From an uncultured Croceitalea sp. (lineage in GTDB: Bacteria > Bacteroidota > Bacteroidia > Flavobacteriales > Flavobacteriaceae): a DNA stretch of 64,000 nucleotides. The translations under genes were made by a program, and so were the position numbers. Below the pieces are notes generated by a model, which did no database searches, was not told the origin of the DNA, and was given only the letters and a program-made list of their open reading frames with translations. Of the stretch, positions 26,775-36,887 are shown one piece after another (the first letter of the stretch is position 1; every line of letters begins with the position of its first letter). The stretch is from NCBI GenBank assembly GCA_947494805.1, contig CANLWK010000003.1:496001-560000 (forward strand), read 5' to 3'.

Positions 26775-29174
26775 ATGTTCAAAAACTATTTAAAAATCGC
26801 TTGGAGAAACCTTTTGAAAAACAAAGGGTATTCAATAATAAATATCGGAGGTTTGGCCTTGGGTATGGCCGTTACGCTTATTATTGGTTTGTGGATACAT
26901 GACGAACTTACCTATAACAGCTATTACACCAATAAAAACAAAATAGCACAAGTATTTCAGTCTCAAACGTTTAATAACAAAACGGGTACAGGCCCTGCAA
27001 TACCGTTGCCCTTAGAGCCTGCATTACGTGAGGGCTACGCAGACAACTTTAAATATTTGATGATGTCATCATGGACCCAAACGGGTTACCTAAAGTATGG
27101 GGAGAACAGCCTTTCAAGAACAGGCAATTACATGCAGCCTATGGCACCCGATCTACTTAACCTTGAAATATTAAAAGGTGAAAAAGACGGTCTGCGCGAA
27201 ATAAATTCCATCATGCTTGCGGCCTCTACTGCCGAAGCACTCTTTGGCCAAGTGGATCCTATTGGCAAGATTATTAAGTTGAGCAATGAACATGATTTGA
27301 CCGTTACCAGTGTATACAAAGACATTCCGGTGAACAACGCTTTTAACGATACTGATTATATCATCCCTTGGGAACATTATACCAGTACCCGTGAGTGGAT
27401 TCAAAATTCCCTTGACAATTGGCAGAACAACTCGTTTCAGATGTTTGTTCAACTGAACAACAATCTCACTTTTGATGGAGTCACACAAAAAATAATTGAT
27501 ATAAAGAAAAACAATGATGAAGATGTAGTACAGTTTAATCCACAGATTTTTCTATTGCCAATGGAAGACTGGCATTTGAGAAGCAATTTTGAAAATGGCA
27601 AACAAGTGGGTGGACGCATTAAGTACGTATGGCTTTTTGGAATAATCGGTGCCTTTGTGCTGCTTTTGGCCTGTATCAATTTTATGAACCTCAGCACCGC
27701 CCGTTCAGAAAAACGAGCCAAAGAGGTAGGTATTCGTAAATCTATAGGTTCACAAAAAGGTCAATTGATCTACCAATTTTTAAGTGAGTCTTTTTTGGTT
27801 GTGGTATTCGCTTTTTTTATGGCTTTGGCAATTGTATTGTTATCCCTGAACGGGTTCAATGATTTAGCCCGAAAAGAAATTACCTTTCCCTGGACCAACA
27901 CAACATTTTGGTTGATTTCATTTATGTTTATCTTGTTCACATCTTTGCTGGCCGGTAGTTACCCCGCACTCTATCTGTCATCTTTTAGACCGGTTGATGT
28001 GCTCAAAGGCACTTTTAAAGCTGGCAAATATGCGGGGCTTCCCAGAAAAATATTGGTTGTACTTCAATTTACGGTTTCAGTTGCTTTTATCATAGGCACC
28101 GTTATCGTAATGCAGCAAATCAACCATGCCAAAAACCGACCAGTAGGATACGATAAAGAGGGATTGATTCAAGTACCCACTTTCAGTCAAGATTTCATTG
28201 GCAAATATGATGTCATGCGAGAGCAGTTCTTAAAATCAGGGGCAATTGTAGAAATGTCTAGCTCAAGCAGCCCTACTACCAGAATTTGGTCCAACAGAAG
28301 TGGATTTGTTTGGGAGGGAAAACCTGAAGGCTTTCAAGAGGATCTTGCATGGACCGAAGTATCTTCAGAATATGCGAAATCACTTAATCTCAAAATTGTT
28401 GAGGGAAGGGATTTCTCAAGAGATTTTGCTACCGATTCCCTAGGGGTATTGATCAATGAAACGGCCAAAAAATACTTGGGTATGGAAAACCCCATAGGCC
28501 AGCTCTTACGTGACGATTCAGAAGAAGACCCAGGTCCTCCATTGAAAATTATCGGAGTAGTAGAAGATATGATCGCCCAATCACCATATGAGCCGGTGAA
28601 ACAGGCCATGTACGTTTATGATAGAAATGACAATTCCAGTTTTTACAATATGCGTTTAAACCCGGATCAGAGTGCCAGTCAAAACATTGCTGTTATCGAA
28701 AGGGTCTTTAAAGAAAACTTCCCCGATATTCCGTTTCAATATGAATTTGTCGACGAAGAATATGGCGAAAAGTTCGCTTCTGAAGAACGTATAGGTACGT
28801 TATCTGGCATATTTACTGCATTGGCCATATTGATCAGCTGTCTGGGCCTTTTTGGGTTGACTTCATTTGTGGCCGAACAACGAACCAAAGAAATTGGGGT
28901 GCGAAAAGTATTGGGTGCCTCTGTTTTTAACGTTTGGAACATGTTGTCAAAAGACTTTTTAAAATTGGTCATCATTTCATGTTTTATCGCAGTACCGATA
29001 GCATATTACGTTATGAACGGTTGGTTACAAGAATATCCGTACCGGGTCATTTTAAAATGGTGGATCTTCGCCGTAGCTATGCTGGGTGCGATGGCAGTGA
29101 CTGTACTCACGGTGAGTTTTCAGGCCATAAGGGCTGCCAAATCAAATCCGATTGAAAGTCTAAGAACCGAATAG
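26775..29174 (+). CDS. ABC permease P3, FENGK subgroup
   Basis: A 799-residue paralogue, last of the first unit and followed by a strong terminator. With P8 and P10 it shares the motif FENGKQVGGRI just before TM2 and a W-S/N-S segment in the second periplasmic domain (TTRIWSNRSGFVWEG). This defines a subgroup distinct from P1/P4/P5. Coupling loops are AKEVGIRKSIGSQ (near 312) and TKEIGVRKVLGAS (near 702). It ends PIESLRTE. Confidence 0.9.
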   Translation: MFKNYLKIAWRNLLKNKGYSIINIGGLALGMAVTLIIGLWIHDELTYNSYYTNKNKIAQVFQSQTFNNKTGTGPAIPLPLEPALREGYADNFKYLMMSSWTQTGYLKYGENSLSRTGNYMQPMAPDLLNLEILKGEKDGLREINSIMLAASTAEALFGQVDPIGKIIKLSNEHDLTVTSVYKDIPVNNAFNDTDYIIPWEHYTSTREWIQNSLDNWQNNSFQMFVQLNNNLTFDGVTQKIIDIKKNNDEDVVQFNPQIFLLPMEDWHLRSNFENGKQVGGRIKYVWLFGIIGAFVLLLACINFMNLSTARSEKRAKEVGIRKSIGSQKGQLIYQFLSESFLVVVFAFFMALAIVLLSLNGFNDLARKEITFPWTNTTFWLISFMFILFTSLLAGSYPALYLSSFRPVDVLKGTFKAGKYAGLPRKILVVLQFTVSVAFIIGTVIVMQQINHAKNRPVGYDKEGLIQVPTFSQDFIGKYDVMREQFLKSGAIVEMSSSSSPTTRIWSNRSGFVWEGKPEGFQEDLAWTEVSSEYAKSLNLKIVEGRDFSRDFATDSLGVLINETAKKYLGMENPIGQLLRDDSEEDPGPPLKIIGVVEDMIAQSPYEPVKQAMYVYDRNDNSSFYNMRLNPDQSASQNIAVIERVFKENFPDIPFQYEFVDEEYGEKFASEERIGTLSGIFTALAILISCLGLFGLTSFVAEQRTKEIGVRKVLGASVFNVWNMLSKDFLKLVIISCFIAVPIAYYVMNGWLQEYPYRVILKWWIFAVAMLGAMAVTVLTVSFQAIRAAKSNPIESLRTE

Positions 29175-29182
29175 CTTTCATT

Positions 29183-29216
29183 AAAGCCGCCCTTTTACAG
29201 GGGCGGCTTTCTTTTA
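29183..29216 (+). terminator. Intrinsic terminator after P3
   Basis: AAAGCCGCCC (29183-29192) pairs perfectly with GGGCGGCTTT (29201-29210), followed by CTTTT. It closes the tolC-P3 unit and explains why a new promoter is needed before P4. Confidence 0.9.
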
Positions 29217-29252
29217 AACTGTAAAAAACAAGAACAGTTTCAAAAGCTCTTA

Positions 29253-29293
29253 TGTAAATTAATTAGACACCAATTGTCAAAAAAATTTACACT
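29253..29293. promoter_or_regulatory. Tandem enhancer-like palindromes upstream of P4
   Basis: TGTAAATTAATTAGACA (29253-29269) and TGTCAAAAAAATTTACA (29275-29291) are two TGT-N11-ACA palindromes spaced 22 bp start to start, the same spacing as before tolC and P7. The second begins 69 bp before the TGG of the -24 box. The 22-bp period is two helical turns, so bound dimers would face the same side. Confidence 0.65.
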
Positions 29294-29343
29294 TCTTTAA
29301 CGACACTAAAGGCTAAACTTCTGTTTTTCAGTGTTTTAAATTG

Positions 29344-29358
29344 TGGCATGAAAATCGT
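29344..29358 (+). promoter_or_regulatory. Sigma-54-like promoter of the P4 unit
   Basis: TGGCATGAAAATCGT has the -24 TGGCA and GG-N10-G spacing of sigma-54 promoters. The final C of the -12 GC is replaced by T. The first 14 bases are identical to the site before P7, which argues for function despite the deviation. It lies 37 bp before the P4 ATG. Confidence 0.5.
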
Positions 29359-29394
29359 TTTCTCTAAGTATCATCAATCAAAAAACGAATGGCC

Positions 29395-31833
29395 ATGTTC
29401 AAAAATCATTTAAAAATTGCCTGGAGAAGTTTACGAAAACAACCTTTCTTTACATTTTTAAATGTTTTTGGACTCGCCATTGGTTTATGCGGCACACTTC
29501 TTATCTCACTCTATAGCTATGAGGAGCTGAACCATGACAAGATGTTTACCGACGCCGATCGAATTTATCGTATCAATGCAGATGTCAAATTCGGCGGCCT
29601 GCCTGAACAATTGGGTGAAGTTTCAGAGCCTATGGCAGCAACTTTAAAACATGATTTCCCCGAAGTGGAAATGACTACGCGTTTTCGAAACAATGGAAGC
29701 GTATTGATCAGAAAAGCCGACGTTACCACAAGCGTTAAAGAATTGCAGACCACCTTTGCCGATTCTACCTTTTTCAAACTATTTGATTTAGAACTATTAG
29801 TGGGCAACACCCAAAACGCCCTGACCCAACCCAAAACAATGGTGCTTACAAAAACTGCCGCCGAAAAACATTTTGGCATTTACAATGCCTTGGGCCAACA
29901 AATGGTGCTGAACAATTCTGAAACATATACCGTTACAGGCGTTATAGACGATCTTCCCAAAAACTCCTTTTTAAGAGACCATACGGTTTTCTTGGCCATG
30001 GTAGGTTATGAATATGCACAGGTGGGTCACTGGGGCAGTCATAACTATTTCACGTTTTTGAAAATGGCCCCCTCAGCCAATATGGATAATTTTCAGACCA
30101 AGCTGCAGTCCATGTTTGGCAGGTATTTAATTCCATGGGTACAAGATTACTATCCGGGTATGACTGAAAAATCCTTTAAGGAATCAGGAAACTATTTGAA
30201 TTACAGCACTATGCCATTAACGGATATTCATCTGTATTCAGACATGAAGACCGAACTCAGTCCGAACGGCAGCATTCAGAATGTGTACATACTTTCATTA
30301 ATAGCCCTGTTCCTTATCGTATTGGCCAGTGTGAACTTTATGAACCTATCAACCGCATATTCTTTAAAGCGAGCTAAAGAAGTTGGTGTTCGAAAAACAT
30401 TGGGTTCCCGCAAAAAAGATTTGGTTAGGCAGTTTTTGACCGAATCGAACCTTATTTGTTTCATTTCACTTTTTTTGGCCGTTGGCCTAGCGTTCATTGC
30501 ACTTCCGTTTTTTAACGATGTAGCGGATAAGGCAATTGCCATACCTTATACTAAACCCCTTTTCTGGATAATACTTTTGGCAGCATGTCTTCTGCTCGGT
30601 CTGCTATCAGGATTATATCCCGCATTTTTCATGTCAAGATTTGTGCCAGCCAAGGTCTTGAAAGGAAGTGGTGAATCTAACGTTGGGGGAAGCCGGGTAC
30701 GAAATACCTTGGTCATATTTCAATTTGCAGTCTCCATACTTTTGGTTGTGGGTACTTTGGTCGTCTATCAACAGCTCGACTTTATTCAAAAAAAAGAACT
30801 TGGGTTTGACAGAGACCAAATTTTAGTGCTAGAGGACATCAATGGCCTTGGCAATAAAGTGCATGCTCTAAAAGGTGAGGTAAAGAAACTGGGTAAAGTA
30901 AAGAACGCCTCCTTAAGCGGCTTTTTACCAACCCCATCAAATAGAAACAGTAGTACTTTTTTCAAAGAAGGTACCATGGCGCAAGAAGACGCCATCAATA
31001 TGGAGCGTTGGTTCGTTGATTTTGATTACCTGAACACCATTGGTATAACATTGATTGCAGGAAGGGATTTTGACCCAAAAATTAGCACAGACTCTACTGC
31101 AACCATCATAAACGAAGCTGCTTTAAAAGTATTGAACGTTAGTGCTGAACAAGCTATAGGATTGCGAATTTCTGATGATCTAGAAGAAGGTGAGGCCACA
31201 GCGGCATATAACAAGGTCATAGGTGTGGTCAAAAATTTTCACTTTGAATCATTGCGAAAGGATATTTCTGCTTTGAGCATGTCCATAGGGCGTTTTCCAA
31301 ATGCCTTGGCGGTCAAACTGAATACACAAAATCTTGATGAAAGCCTATCAAACATTGAAACCGTATGGAACACTATTTCGCCTGGCCAACCTTTTAACTA
31401 CTATTTTTTGGACGATTCTTTTAACAGAAGCTATCGGGCGGAAAAAAAGTTAGGACAAATTTTTACAATTTTCGCGGCACTCTCGATGATTATTGCGTGT
31501 TTGGGCCTATTTGGCCTAGCTGCATTTAATGCACAAAAACGAACAAAAGAAATTGGCGTTAGAAAAGTCTTGGGCGCCAGTGTAAATCAAATCACTTATA
31601 GGTTAACCGTGGACTTTTTAAAACTGGTCGGTATTTCTATTTTGGTCGCCCTGCCTATTGGATGGTATGCCATGGATCAATGGCTCCAAGATTTCTCGTA
31701 TAGAATTTCAATTGGGTGGGAGGTCTTTGCCATATCAGCGTTTCTAGCAGTTGCCATTGCCATTGTAACCGTAAGCTACCAAAGTATTAAAGCAGCAATT
31801 GTAAACCCCGTAAAAAGCCTTAGAACTGAATAA
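29395..31833 (+). CDS. ABC permease P4
   Basis: An 812-residue paralogue opening the second unit. Start chosen to match the paralogue start MFKNHLKIAWR; an ATG two codons upstream (29389) is also possible. It is the nearest relative of P5: the N-terminus (LRKQPFF-FLNVFGLAIG) and the last 98 residues (90 identical) are shared. Coupling loops are AKEVGVRKTLGSR (near 325) and TKEIGVRKVLGAS (near 714). It ends NPVKSLRTE. Confidence 0.9.
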   Translation: MFKNHLKIAWRSLRKQPFFTFLNVFGLAIGLCGTLLISLYSYEELNHDKMFTDADRIYRINADVKFGGLPEQLGEVSEPMAATLKHDFPEVEMTTRFRNNGSVLIRKADVTTSVKELQTTFADSTFFKLFDLELLVGNTQNALTQPKTMVLTKTAAEKHFGIYNALGQQMVLNNSETYTVTGVIDDLPKNSFLRDHTVFLAMVGYEYAQVGHWGSHNYFTFLKMAPSANMDNFQTKLQSMFGRYLIPWVQDYYPGMTEKSFKESGNYLNYSTMPLTDIHLYSDMKTELSPNGSIQNVYILSLIALFLIVLASVNFMNLSTAYSLKRAKEVGVRKTLGSRKKDLVRQFLTESNLICFISLFLAVGLAFIALPFFNDVADKAIAIPYTKPLFWIILLAACLLLGLLSGLYPAFFMSRFVPAKVLKGSGESNVGGSRVRNTLVIFQFAVSILLVVGTLVVYQQLDFIQKKELGFDRDQILVLEDINGLGNKVHALKGEVKKLGKVKNASLSGFLPTPSNRNSSTFFKEGTMAQEDAINMERWFVDFDYLNTIGITLIAGRDFDPKISTDSTATIINEAALKVLNVSAEQAIGLRISDDLEEGEATAAYNKVIGVVKNFHFESLRKDISALSMSIGRFPNALAVKLNTQNLDESLSNIETVWNTISPGQPFNYYFLDDSFNRSYRAEKKLGQIFTIFAALSMIIACLGLFGLAAFNAQKRTKEIGVRKVLGASVNQITYRLTVDFLKLVGISILVALPIGWYAMDQWLQDFSYRISIGWEVFAISAFLAVAIAIVTVSYQSIKAAIVNPVKSLRTE

Positions 31834-31867
31834 AACGGCACTTGATGTCTCACCTAAATAAACTACC

Positions 31868-34300
31868 ATGTTCAAAAATCATTTGAAAATTGCCTGGAGA
31901 AATTTACGCAAACAACCTTTTTTCGCATTTTTAAATGTTTTTGGGCTTGCCATTGGTATAGCAGGTGGCTTGCTCATTTCATTATATATCTATGATGAAC
32001 TGAGTTTTGACAAGATGTTTGCAGACGCGCATCGTATCTACCGAATTGATACCGATGTAAAATTTGGTGGGGCAGAAATTGAGGCTTCAGAATCAGCGGC
32101 CCCCATGGCGGCGGCGATGGAGAGCGATTTTTCACAGGTTGAGTCAACGGTACGATTGCGGGATCGTGGCAGTGCCTTAATACGAAAAAGTGGGGCAGAA
32201 ACGAACACTAAAGAATTGGCCGTGGCTTTTGCCGATTCTACATTTTTTGATTTCTTTGGACTTGATTTGTTAGTGGGCAATCCAAAAACAGCGCTGACAG
32301 AACCTCGAACCTTGGTGCTGACAAAAACCGCTGCCAAAAAACATTTTGGAGTACGAAATGCCATTGGCCAAAGTATGTTGTTGAACAACACTGACACCTA
32401 TACTGTAACAGGCGTCATCAATGACTTGCCCAAAAATTCATTTCTTAGAGAACACAGTGTTTTTATGGCCATGTCAGGTTATGAAGACTCAAGGGAAAAT
32501 AATTGGGGCGGCATGAACTATTTTACTTTTGTCAAACTAATTCCAAGTGTAAACAGTGCCGACTTTAAAGAACCCCTACAGGGCATGCTCGAAAAATACA
32601 TGTTTCCATGGGCTCAAGAGTATTTTCCGGGTATGACGAAGGAGTCATTTGACGCTTCAGGGAATTATATCAGATATCACACAATGCCCTTGACAGATAT
32701 TCATTTGCATTCTGATCGCCAATCAGAGTTGAGTGCAAACAGCAGTATGCAGAACGTTTATATCCTTTCGTTTATAGCCATTTTTCTTATTGTATTGGCA
32801 AGCGTCAATTTTATGAACCTCTCAACGGCGCAGTCTTTGAAAAGAGCAAAAGAAGTAGGGGTGCGCAAGACCCTAGGTTCTAACAAAAGTGATTTGGTAC
32901 GGCAATTTTTGACTGAATCTGGCCTGATTTCAGCAATCTCATTATTGTTGGCATTGTTCATGGCCTTTTTGGCACTTCCATACTTTAATGATCTATCGGG
33001 CAAGCTGATTTCGATTCCCTTTACAAATCCCTTGTTTTGGGTAATCTTGCTTATGGCCTCTCTTTTACTCGGCCTGTTTTCAGGTAGCTATCCGGCCTTT
33101 TTTATGGCTCGTTTTATGCCTGTTTCAGTACTGAAAGGAATTGATCAAAGTAAGGCTGGTGGTGCAAAAATTAGAAATTCATTGGTCGTTTTTCAATTTG
33201 CCATCTCAGTTTTTTTGATTGTGGGCACATTGGTGGTTTACCAACAGTTGAAGTTTATTCAGGGAAAAGACCTTGGATTTACAAAAAATCAGGTCGTTCT
33301 AATAAATGATACCCATGCAGTAGGAAATCAAGTTCAAACTTTTAAAGAACAGGTGACTCAACTGGGGCAAGTAGAGCGCGCTACCTTAAGTGATTTTATG
33401 CCCACACCCTCATCTCGATCCAACAGTTCATTCTTTGTCGAGGGTGCCATAGAACAAGACAAAGCGTTGAATATGCAGAACTGGGACGTTGATCACGACT
33501 ATTTAGCTACCCTTGATATGAAAATTATCGCTGGTCGTGACTTTGATCCAAACATCACCACAGATTCTACTGCAGTGATTCTCAATGAATCTGCAATATC
33601 AATATTGGGGCTAACACCTGAAAAGGCTTTGGGAAAAAGAATTACCCAAGATGTTGAGTTAGAAGAGAAACTGTTCCATACCATAATCGGAGTGGTCAAA
33701 GATTTTCATTACGAATCATTACATGAAAATATTGGTGCCTTGGGCATTTCACTTAGTAGGTCCACTGGTACGATGGCCATTAAATTAAAAGCACATGATT
33801 TTAGTAGTACCATCGCAAGTATCGAGTCTATCTGGAACAACGTGGCGCCAGGTCAACCGTTCAGTTACCGTTTTATGGACGATGCCTTTAATACTACCTA
33901 CAAAGCGGAACAGAATCTAGGCCAGATATTCATCACATTCACAACACTATCAATCTTGATAGCGTGTTTGGGCCTATTTGGTCTAGCAGCGTTTAATGCC
34001 GAGAAGCGAACAAAAGAAATTGGGGTCAGAAAAGTGCTGGGCGCCAGTGTAAATCAAATTACGTACAGGTTAACCATGGACTTTCTAAAACTGGTCGGCA
34101 TTTCTATTTTGGTCGCCCTCCCCATCGGATGGTATGCCATGAACCAATGGCTCCAAGATTTCTCATATCGAATTTCAATCGGCTGGGAGGTCTTTGCCAT
34201 AGCAGCGTCTCTGGCAGTTGTCATTGCCATTGTAACCGTAAGTTATCAAAGCATTAAAGCAGCAGTTGTAAACCCCGTAAAAAGCCTAAAAATTGAATAG
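31868..34300 (+). CDS. ABC permease P5, recent duplicate of P4
   Basis: An 810-residue paralogue 34 bp after P4. It resembles P4 along its whole length, most closely in the second FtsX domain, where DNA differences are mostly silent. The second periplasmic domain carries SDFMPTPSSRSNSSFF, against SGFLPTPSNRNSSTFF in P4. The C-terminus has drifted to NPVKSLKIE. Coupling loops are AKEVGVRKTLGSN (near 324) and TKEIGVRKVLGAS (near 713). Confidence 0.9.
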   Translation: MFKNHLKIAWRNLRKQPFFAFLNVFGLAIGIAGGLLISLYIYDELSFDKMFADAHRIYRIDTDVKFGGAEIEASESAAPMAAAMESDFSQVESTVRLRDRGSALIRKSGAETNTKELAVAFADSTFFDFFGLDLLVGNPKTALTEPRTLVLTKTAAKKHFGVRNAIGQSMLLNNTDTYTVTGVINDLPKNSFLREHSVFMAMSGYEDSRENNWGGMNYFTFVKLIPSVNSADFKEPLQGMLEKYMFPWAQEYFPGMTKESFDASGNYIRYHTMPLTDIHLHSDRQSELSANSSMQNVYILSFIAIFLIVLASVNFMNLSTAQSLKRAKEVGVRKTLGSNKSDLVRQFLTESGLISAISLLLALFMAFLALPYFNDLSGKLISIPFTNPLFWVILLMASLLLGLFSGSYPAFFMARFMPVSVLKGIDQSKAGGAKIRNSLVVFQFAISVFLIVGTLVVYQQLKFIQGKDLGFTKNQVVLINDTHAVGNQVQTFKEQVTQLGQVERATLSDFMPTPSSRSNSSFFVEGAIEQDKALNMQNWDVDHDYLATLDMKIIAGRDFDPNITTDSTAVILNESAISILGLTPEKALGKRITQDVELEEKLFHTIIGVVKDFHYESLHENIGALGISLSRSTGTMAIKLKAHDFSSTIASIESIWNNVAPGQPFSYRFMDDAFNTTYKAEQNLGQIFITFTTLSILIACLGLFGLAAFNAEKRTKEIGVRKVLGASVNQITYRLTMDFLKLVGISILVALPIGWYAMNQWLQDFSYRISIGWEVFAIAASLAVVIAIVTVSYQSIKAAVVNPVKSLKIE

Positions 34301-34341
34301 ACGGCTTTTTTAGAGCTGGTGTGATTCAAAAACAGACTATC

Positions 34342-36771
34342 ATGATTAAACAATATTTTAAAATTGCTTGGCGAAACCTTCTAAAAAACAAACAACAATC
34401 CATAATCAATTTATTGGGGCTCACTGTAGGCACCACAAGTTGCCTCGCCATTTTGCTATACGTATTTGCCCAGTTTGGCTACGATGAGCACCATGAAGAT
34501 GCTGATTCGGTTTATAGGGTAGAAACGATAATTGAACGCGCAGGGGAATCTGGTTTTAATACCGCTGCCGCTTCACCTCCAGTGGCTTTTGCTCTCAAAG
34601 AAGATTTTGCAGAGGTTCAAGAAGCAACACGTGTAGTGCATACCGATGTCTTTTACAGTAGTTTGATCCGTGCTTCCGAAAGTGAAGATGCCTATTATGA
34701 GCCACGGGTATATATGGCAGATTCAACATTCTTCAATGTCTTTACCTATAAGTTCATTGAGGGGCACCCAAAGAATGCATTAAACGAACCTAATGCACTG
34801 GTACTTTCGTCATATTTAGCAAAGAAAATGTTCGGTTCACAAAAGGCTTTGGGAAAACCGGTAGTCTGGGGCAGTGGCGACGACGCACAAACACTAACGG
34901 TAAAAGGTGTTTTTGATGAAACCTACGGAAAATCACATCTTGACCCAAATTATATTGTAAGCATGAGCACTCCTGGTATGGGGACCTTTGTTCAGAATTT
35001 TGAGAGCTTCGCCACCAATAATTTTGTTTACAGTTATGTGAAGGTTGACAACAATGCCAGTGCAAGTGCCCTTGAGCAAAAATTACCCCGTTTTATTCAA
35101 GATAGAGGCGCTCAAGACATGGCAAACGCGGGCATGGACAATAAAATCTTACTCTTAAAGAACATTACGGATATTCATTTGTATTCAGCAGGAAGGGAAA
35201 ATCAAATTCATGAAGTTTCCAACATAAAATACCTGTATTTTCTTTTGACATTGGCCTTTTTCATACAATTGGTCGCCTGTATCAATTTTATCAATCTAAG
35301 TACTGCCCGGGCAAGTAAAAGAGCCAAAGAAATTGGCGTTCGTAAAGTTGTTGGTGCTGGCAAAAACATATTGATGCGCCAATTTTTAGGTGAATCGGTA
35401 CTGCTCTCGCTAGTGGCCATGATCATAAGTGTTCCATTGACGACTTTATTGCTACCCACCTTAAATGAAATCACAGCTTCATCCTTGGTGTTCGAAGATC
35501 TAATCAACTGGAAAATTATATCTCTATTGTTGGGCTTAGGTGTACTCACGGGACTGATAGCTGGCATTTACCCTGCCGTAATCCTATCGTCCATAAAACC
35601 CATTAAGGCCCTTAAAAGTGTTGCCATTCTGCAATCGGGCAACGCCAATTTTAGAAAGGCCTTGGTCGTATTTCAATTTGTCATATCCATTAGTCTTGTT
35701 GTTGCGGTCATCATAATAACACAACAATTCAAGTTTGCACAGACCAAAGACCTAGGTTTTGAAAAAGACAATTTACTGGCCCTACGGATTGGCACCGATG
35801 AAGCTTCAAGTAAATTTGAATCCATAAAATCAAGTTTTCTAAACATTCCGGGGGTATTGAATGTTTCAAGTGGCAATTACGCACCGTCAGAAGTCATATT
35901 GAGCGATAATGGTCTATACCTCCCTGGAGGCAATCGAGAAGACGTTACCCTTGTAAAGCGTAATGGTATCAGTGAAGGATACTTTGAAACCATGGGCATA
36001 CCACTTTTAAAAGGAAGGGATTTCACCGCTGCTGATACTACTGACCAAATAATTGTTAACCAAAAAACGCTAAAAGCCTTTAATATTAAAGAAGAAGACG
36101 CACTAAACGCAAGGTTGGTCAATAGCTTTGGAGAAGATACTTTTGAGATGCGGGTCATCGGTGTTGTCGCTGACTACCATTTTGCCTCTATAAAACAAGA
36201 AATCAATCCATTGTTCCTTCATAAAGAGACCGATCCAAATTGGCTTTTCCTAAAAACAAAGACCAAAGACTACGGGCAGTTATTGGCAAGTCTAGAACAA
36301 CAATGGAAGGCCACTGTGAGCAACATTCCTTTTGACTATGTTTTTGTAGACAAAGAAGTGGAGAAATTCTATAATGAAGAAAAACGGCTTGGTCAAATCT
36401 CAACAATCTTTACGCTATTGGCCATTTTCATAAGCTGTTTGGGTCTTTTTGGTTTGGTTTCCTATATCGCAGAGCAAAAGAAAAAAGAAATAGGTATCCG
36501 AAAAGTTTTGGGCGCAAGCATAAGTTCTGTCGTTCAACTGTTGGCAAAAGACTTTTTGAAATTGGTAATCATAGCAATTGTCGTGGCCATTCCAATAGCT
36601 TACTACTTCTTACAACGGTGGTTAGAAGATTTTTCTTATCGTATTGAGATACAATGGTGGGTATTTGCACTAGCGGGTGGTTTTGCATTGGGGATTACAT
36701 TGCTCACCGTAAGTTTTCAATCCATAAAATCAGCTGTAGCCAACCCGGTAAAAAGTTTGCGCACGGAGTAG
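34342..36771 (+). CDS. ABC permease P6
   Basis: An 809-residue paralogue, last of the second unit. The ATG at 34342 matches the paralogue start MIKQYFKIAWRNL; an in-frame GTG at 34321 is rejected. It has its own periplasmic variants (SGNYAPSEVILSDNGLYL in the second domain) and belongs to neither the P1/P4/P5 nor the P3/P8/P10 subgroup. Coupling loops are AKEIGVRKVVGAG (near 326) and KKEIGIRKVLGAS (near 712). No clear terminator follows before the P7 promoter region. Confidence 0.9.
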   Translation: MIKQYFKIAWRNLLKNKQQSIINLLGLTVGTTSCLAILLYVFAQFGYDEHHEDADSVYRVETIIERAGESGFNTAAASPPVAFALKEDFAEVQEATRVVHTDVFYSSLIRASESEDAYYEPRVYMADSTFFNVFTYKFIEGHPKNALNEPNALVLSSYLAKKMFGSQKALGKPVVWGSGDDAQTLTVKGVFDETYGKSHLDPNYIVSMSTPGMGTFVQNFESFATNNFVYSYVKVDNNASASALEQKLPRFIQDRGAQDMANAGMDNKILLLKNITDIHLYSAGRENQIHEVSNIKYLYFLLTLAFFIQLVACINFINLSTARASKRAKEIGVRKVVGAGKNILMRQFLGESVLLSLVAMIISVPLTTLLLPTLNEITASSLVFEDLINWKIISLLLGLGVLTGLIAGIYPAVILSSIKPIKALKSVAILQSGNANFRKALVVFQFVISISLVVAVIIITQQFKFAQTKDLGFEKDNLLALRIGTDEASSKFESIKSSFLNIPGVLNVSSGNYAPSEVILSDNGLYLPGGNREDVTLVKRNGISEGYFETMGIPLLKGRDFTAADTTDQIIVNQKTLKAFNIKEEDALNARLVNSFGEDTFEMRVIGVVADYHFASIKQEINPLFLHKETDPNWLFLKTKTKDYGQLLASLEQQWKATVSNIPFDYVFVDKEVEKFYNEEKRLGQISTIFTLLAIFISCLGLFGLVSYIAEQKKKEIGIRKVLGASISSVVQLLAKDFLKLVIIAIVVAIPIAYYFLQRWLEDFSYRIEIQWWVFALAGGFALGITLLTVSFQSIKSAVANPVKSLRTE

Positions 36772-36797
36772 AACTTGTTTTACAGACGTAAAATCAC

Positions 36798-36838
36798 TGT
36801 ACAAATACTGGACACTTTTTGTAAAAATATTTTACACT
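36798..36838. promoter_or_regulatory. Tandem enhancer-like palindromes upstream of P7
   Basis: TGTACAAATACTGGACA (36798-36814) and TGTAAAAATATTTTACA (36820-36836) are spaced 22 bp start to start. The second is a near-perfect dyad and starts 68 bp before the -24 TGG. It differs from the third tolC element only at one base of the right arm. Between the copies the sequence CTTTT follows GACA, as also seen before tolC. Confidence 0.65.
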
Positions 36839-36887
36839 TTGAATTTATTGAAAATTTCAATTGCTTGTTTTTCAAGATATTAAAACA

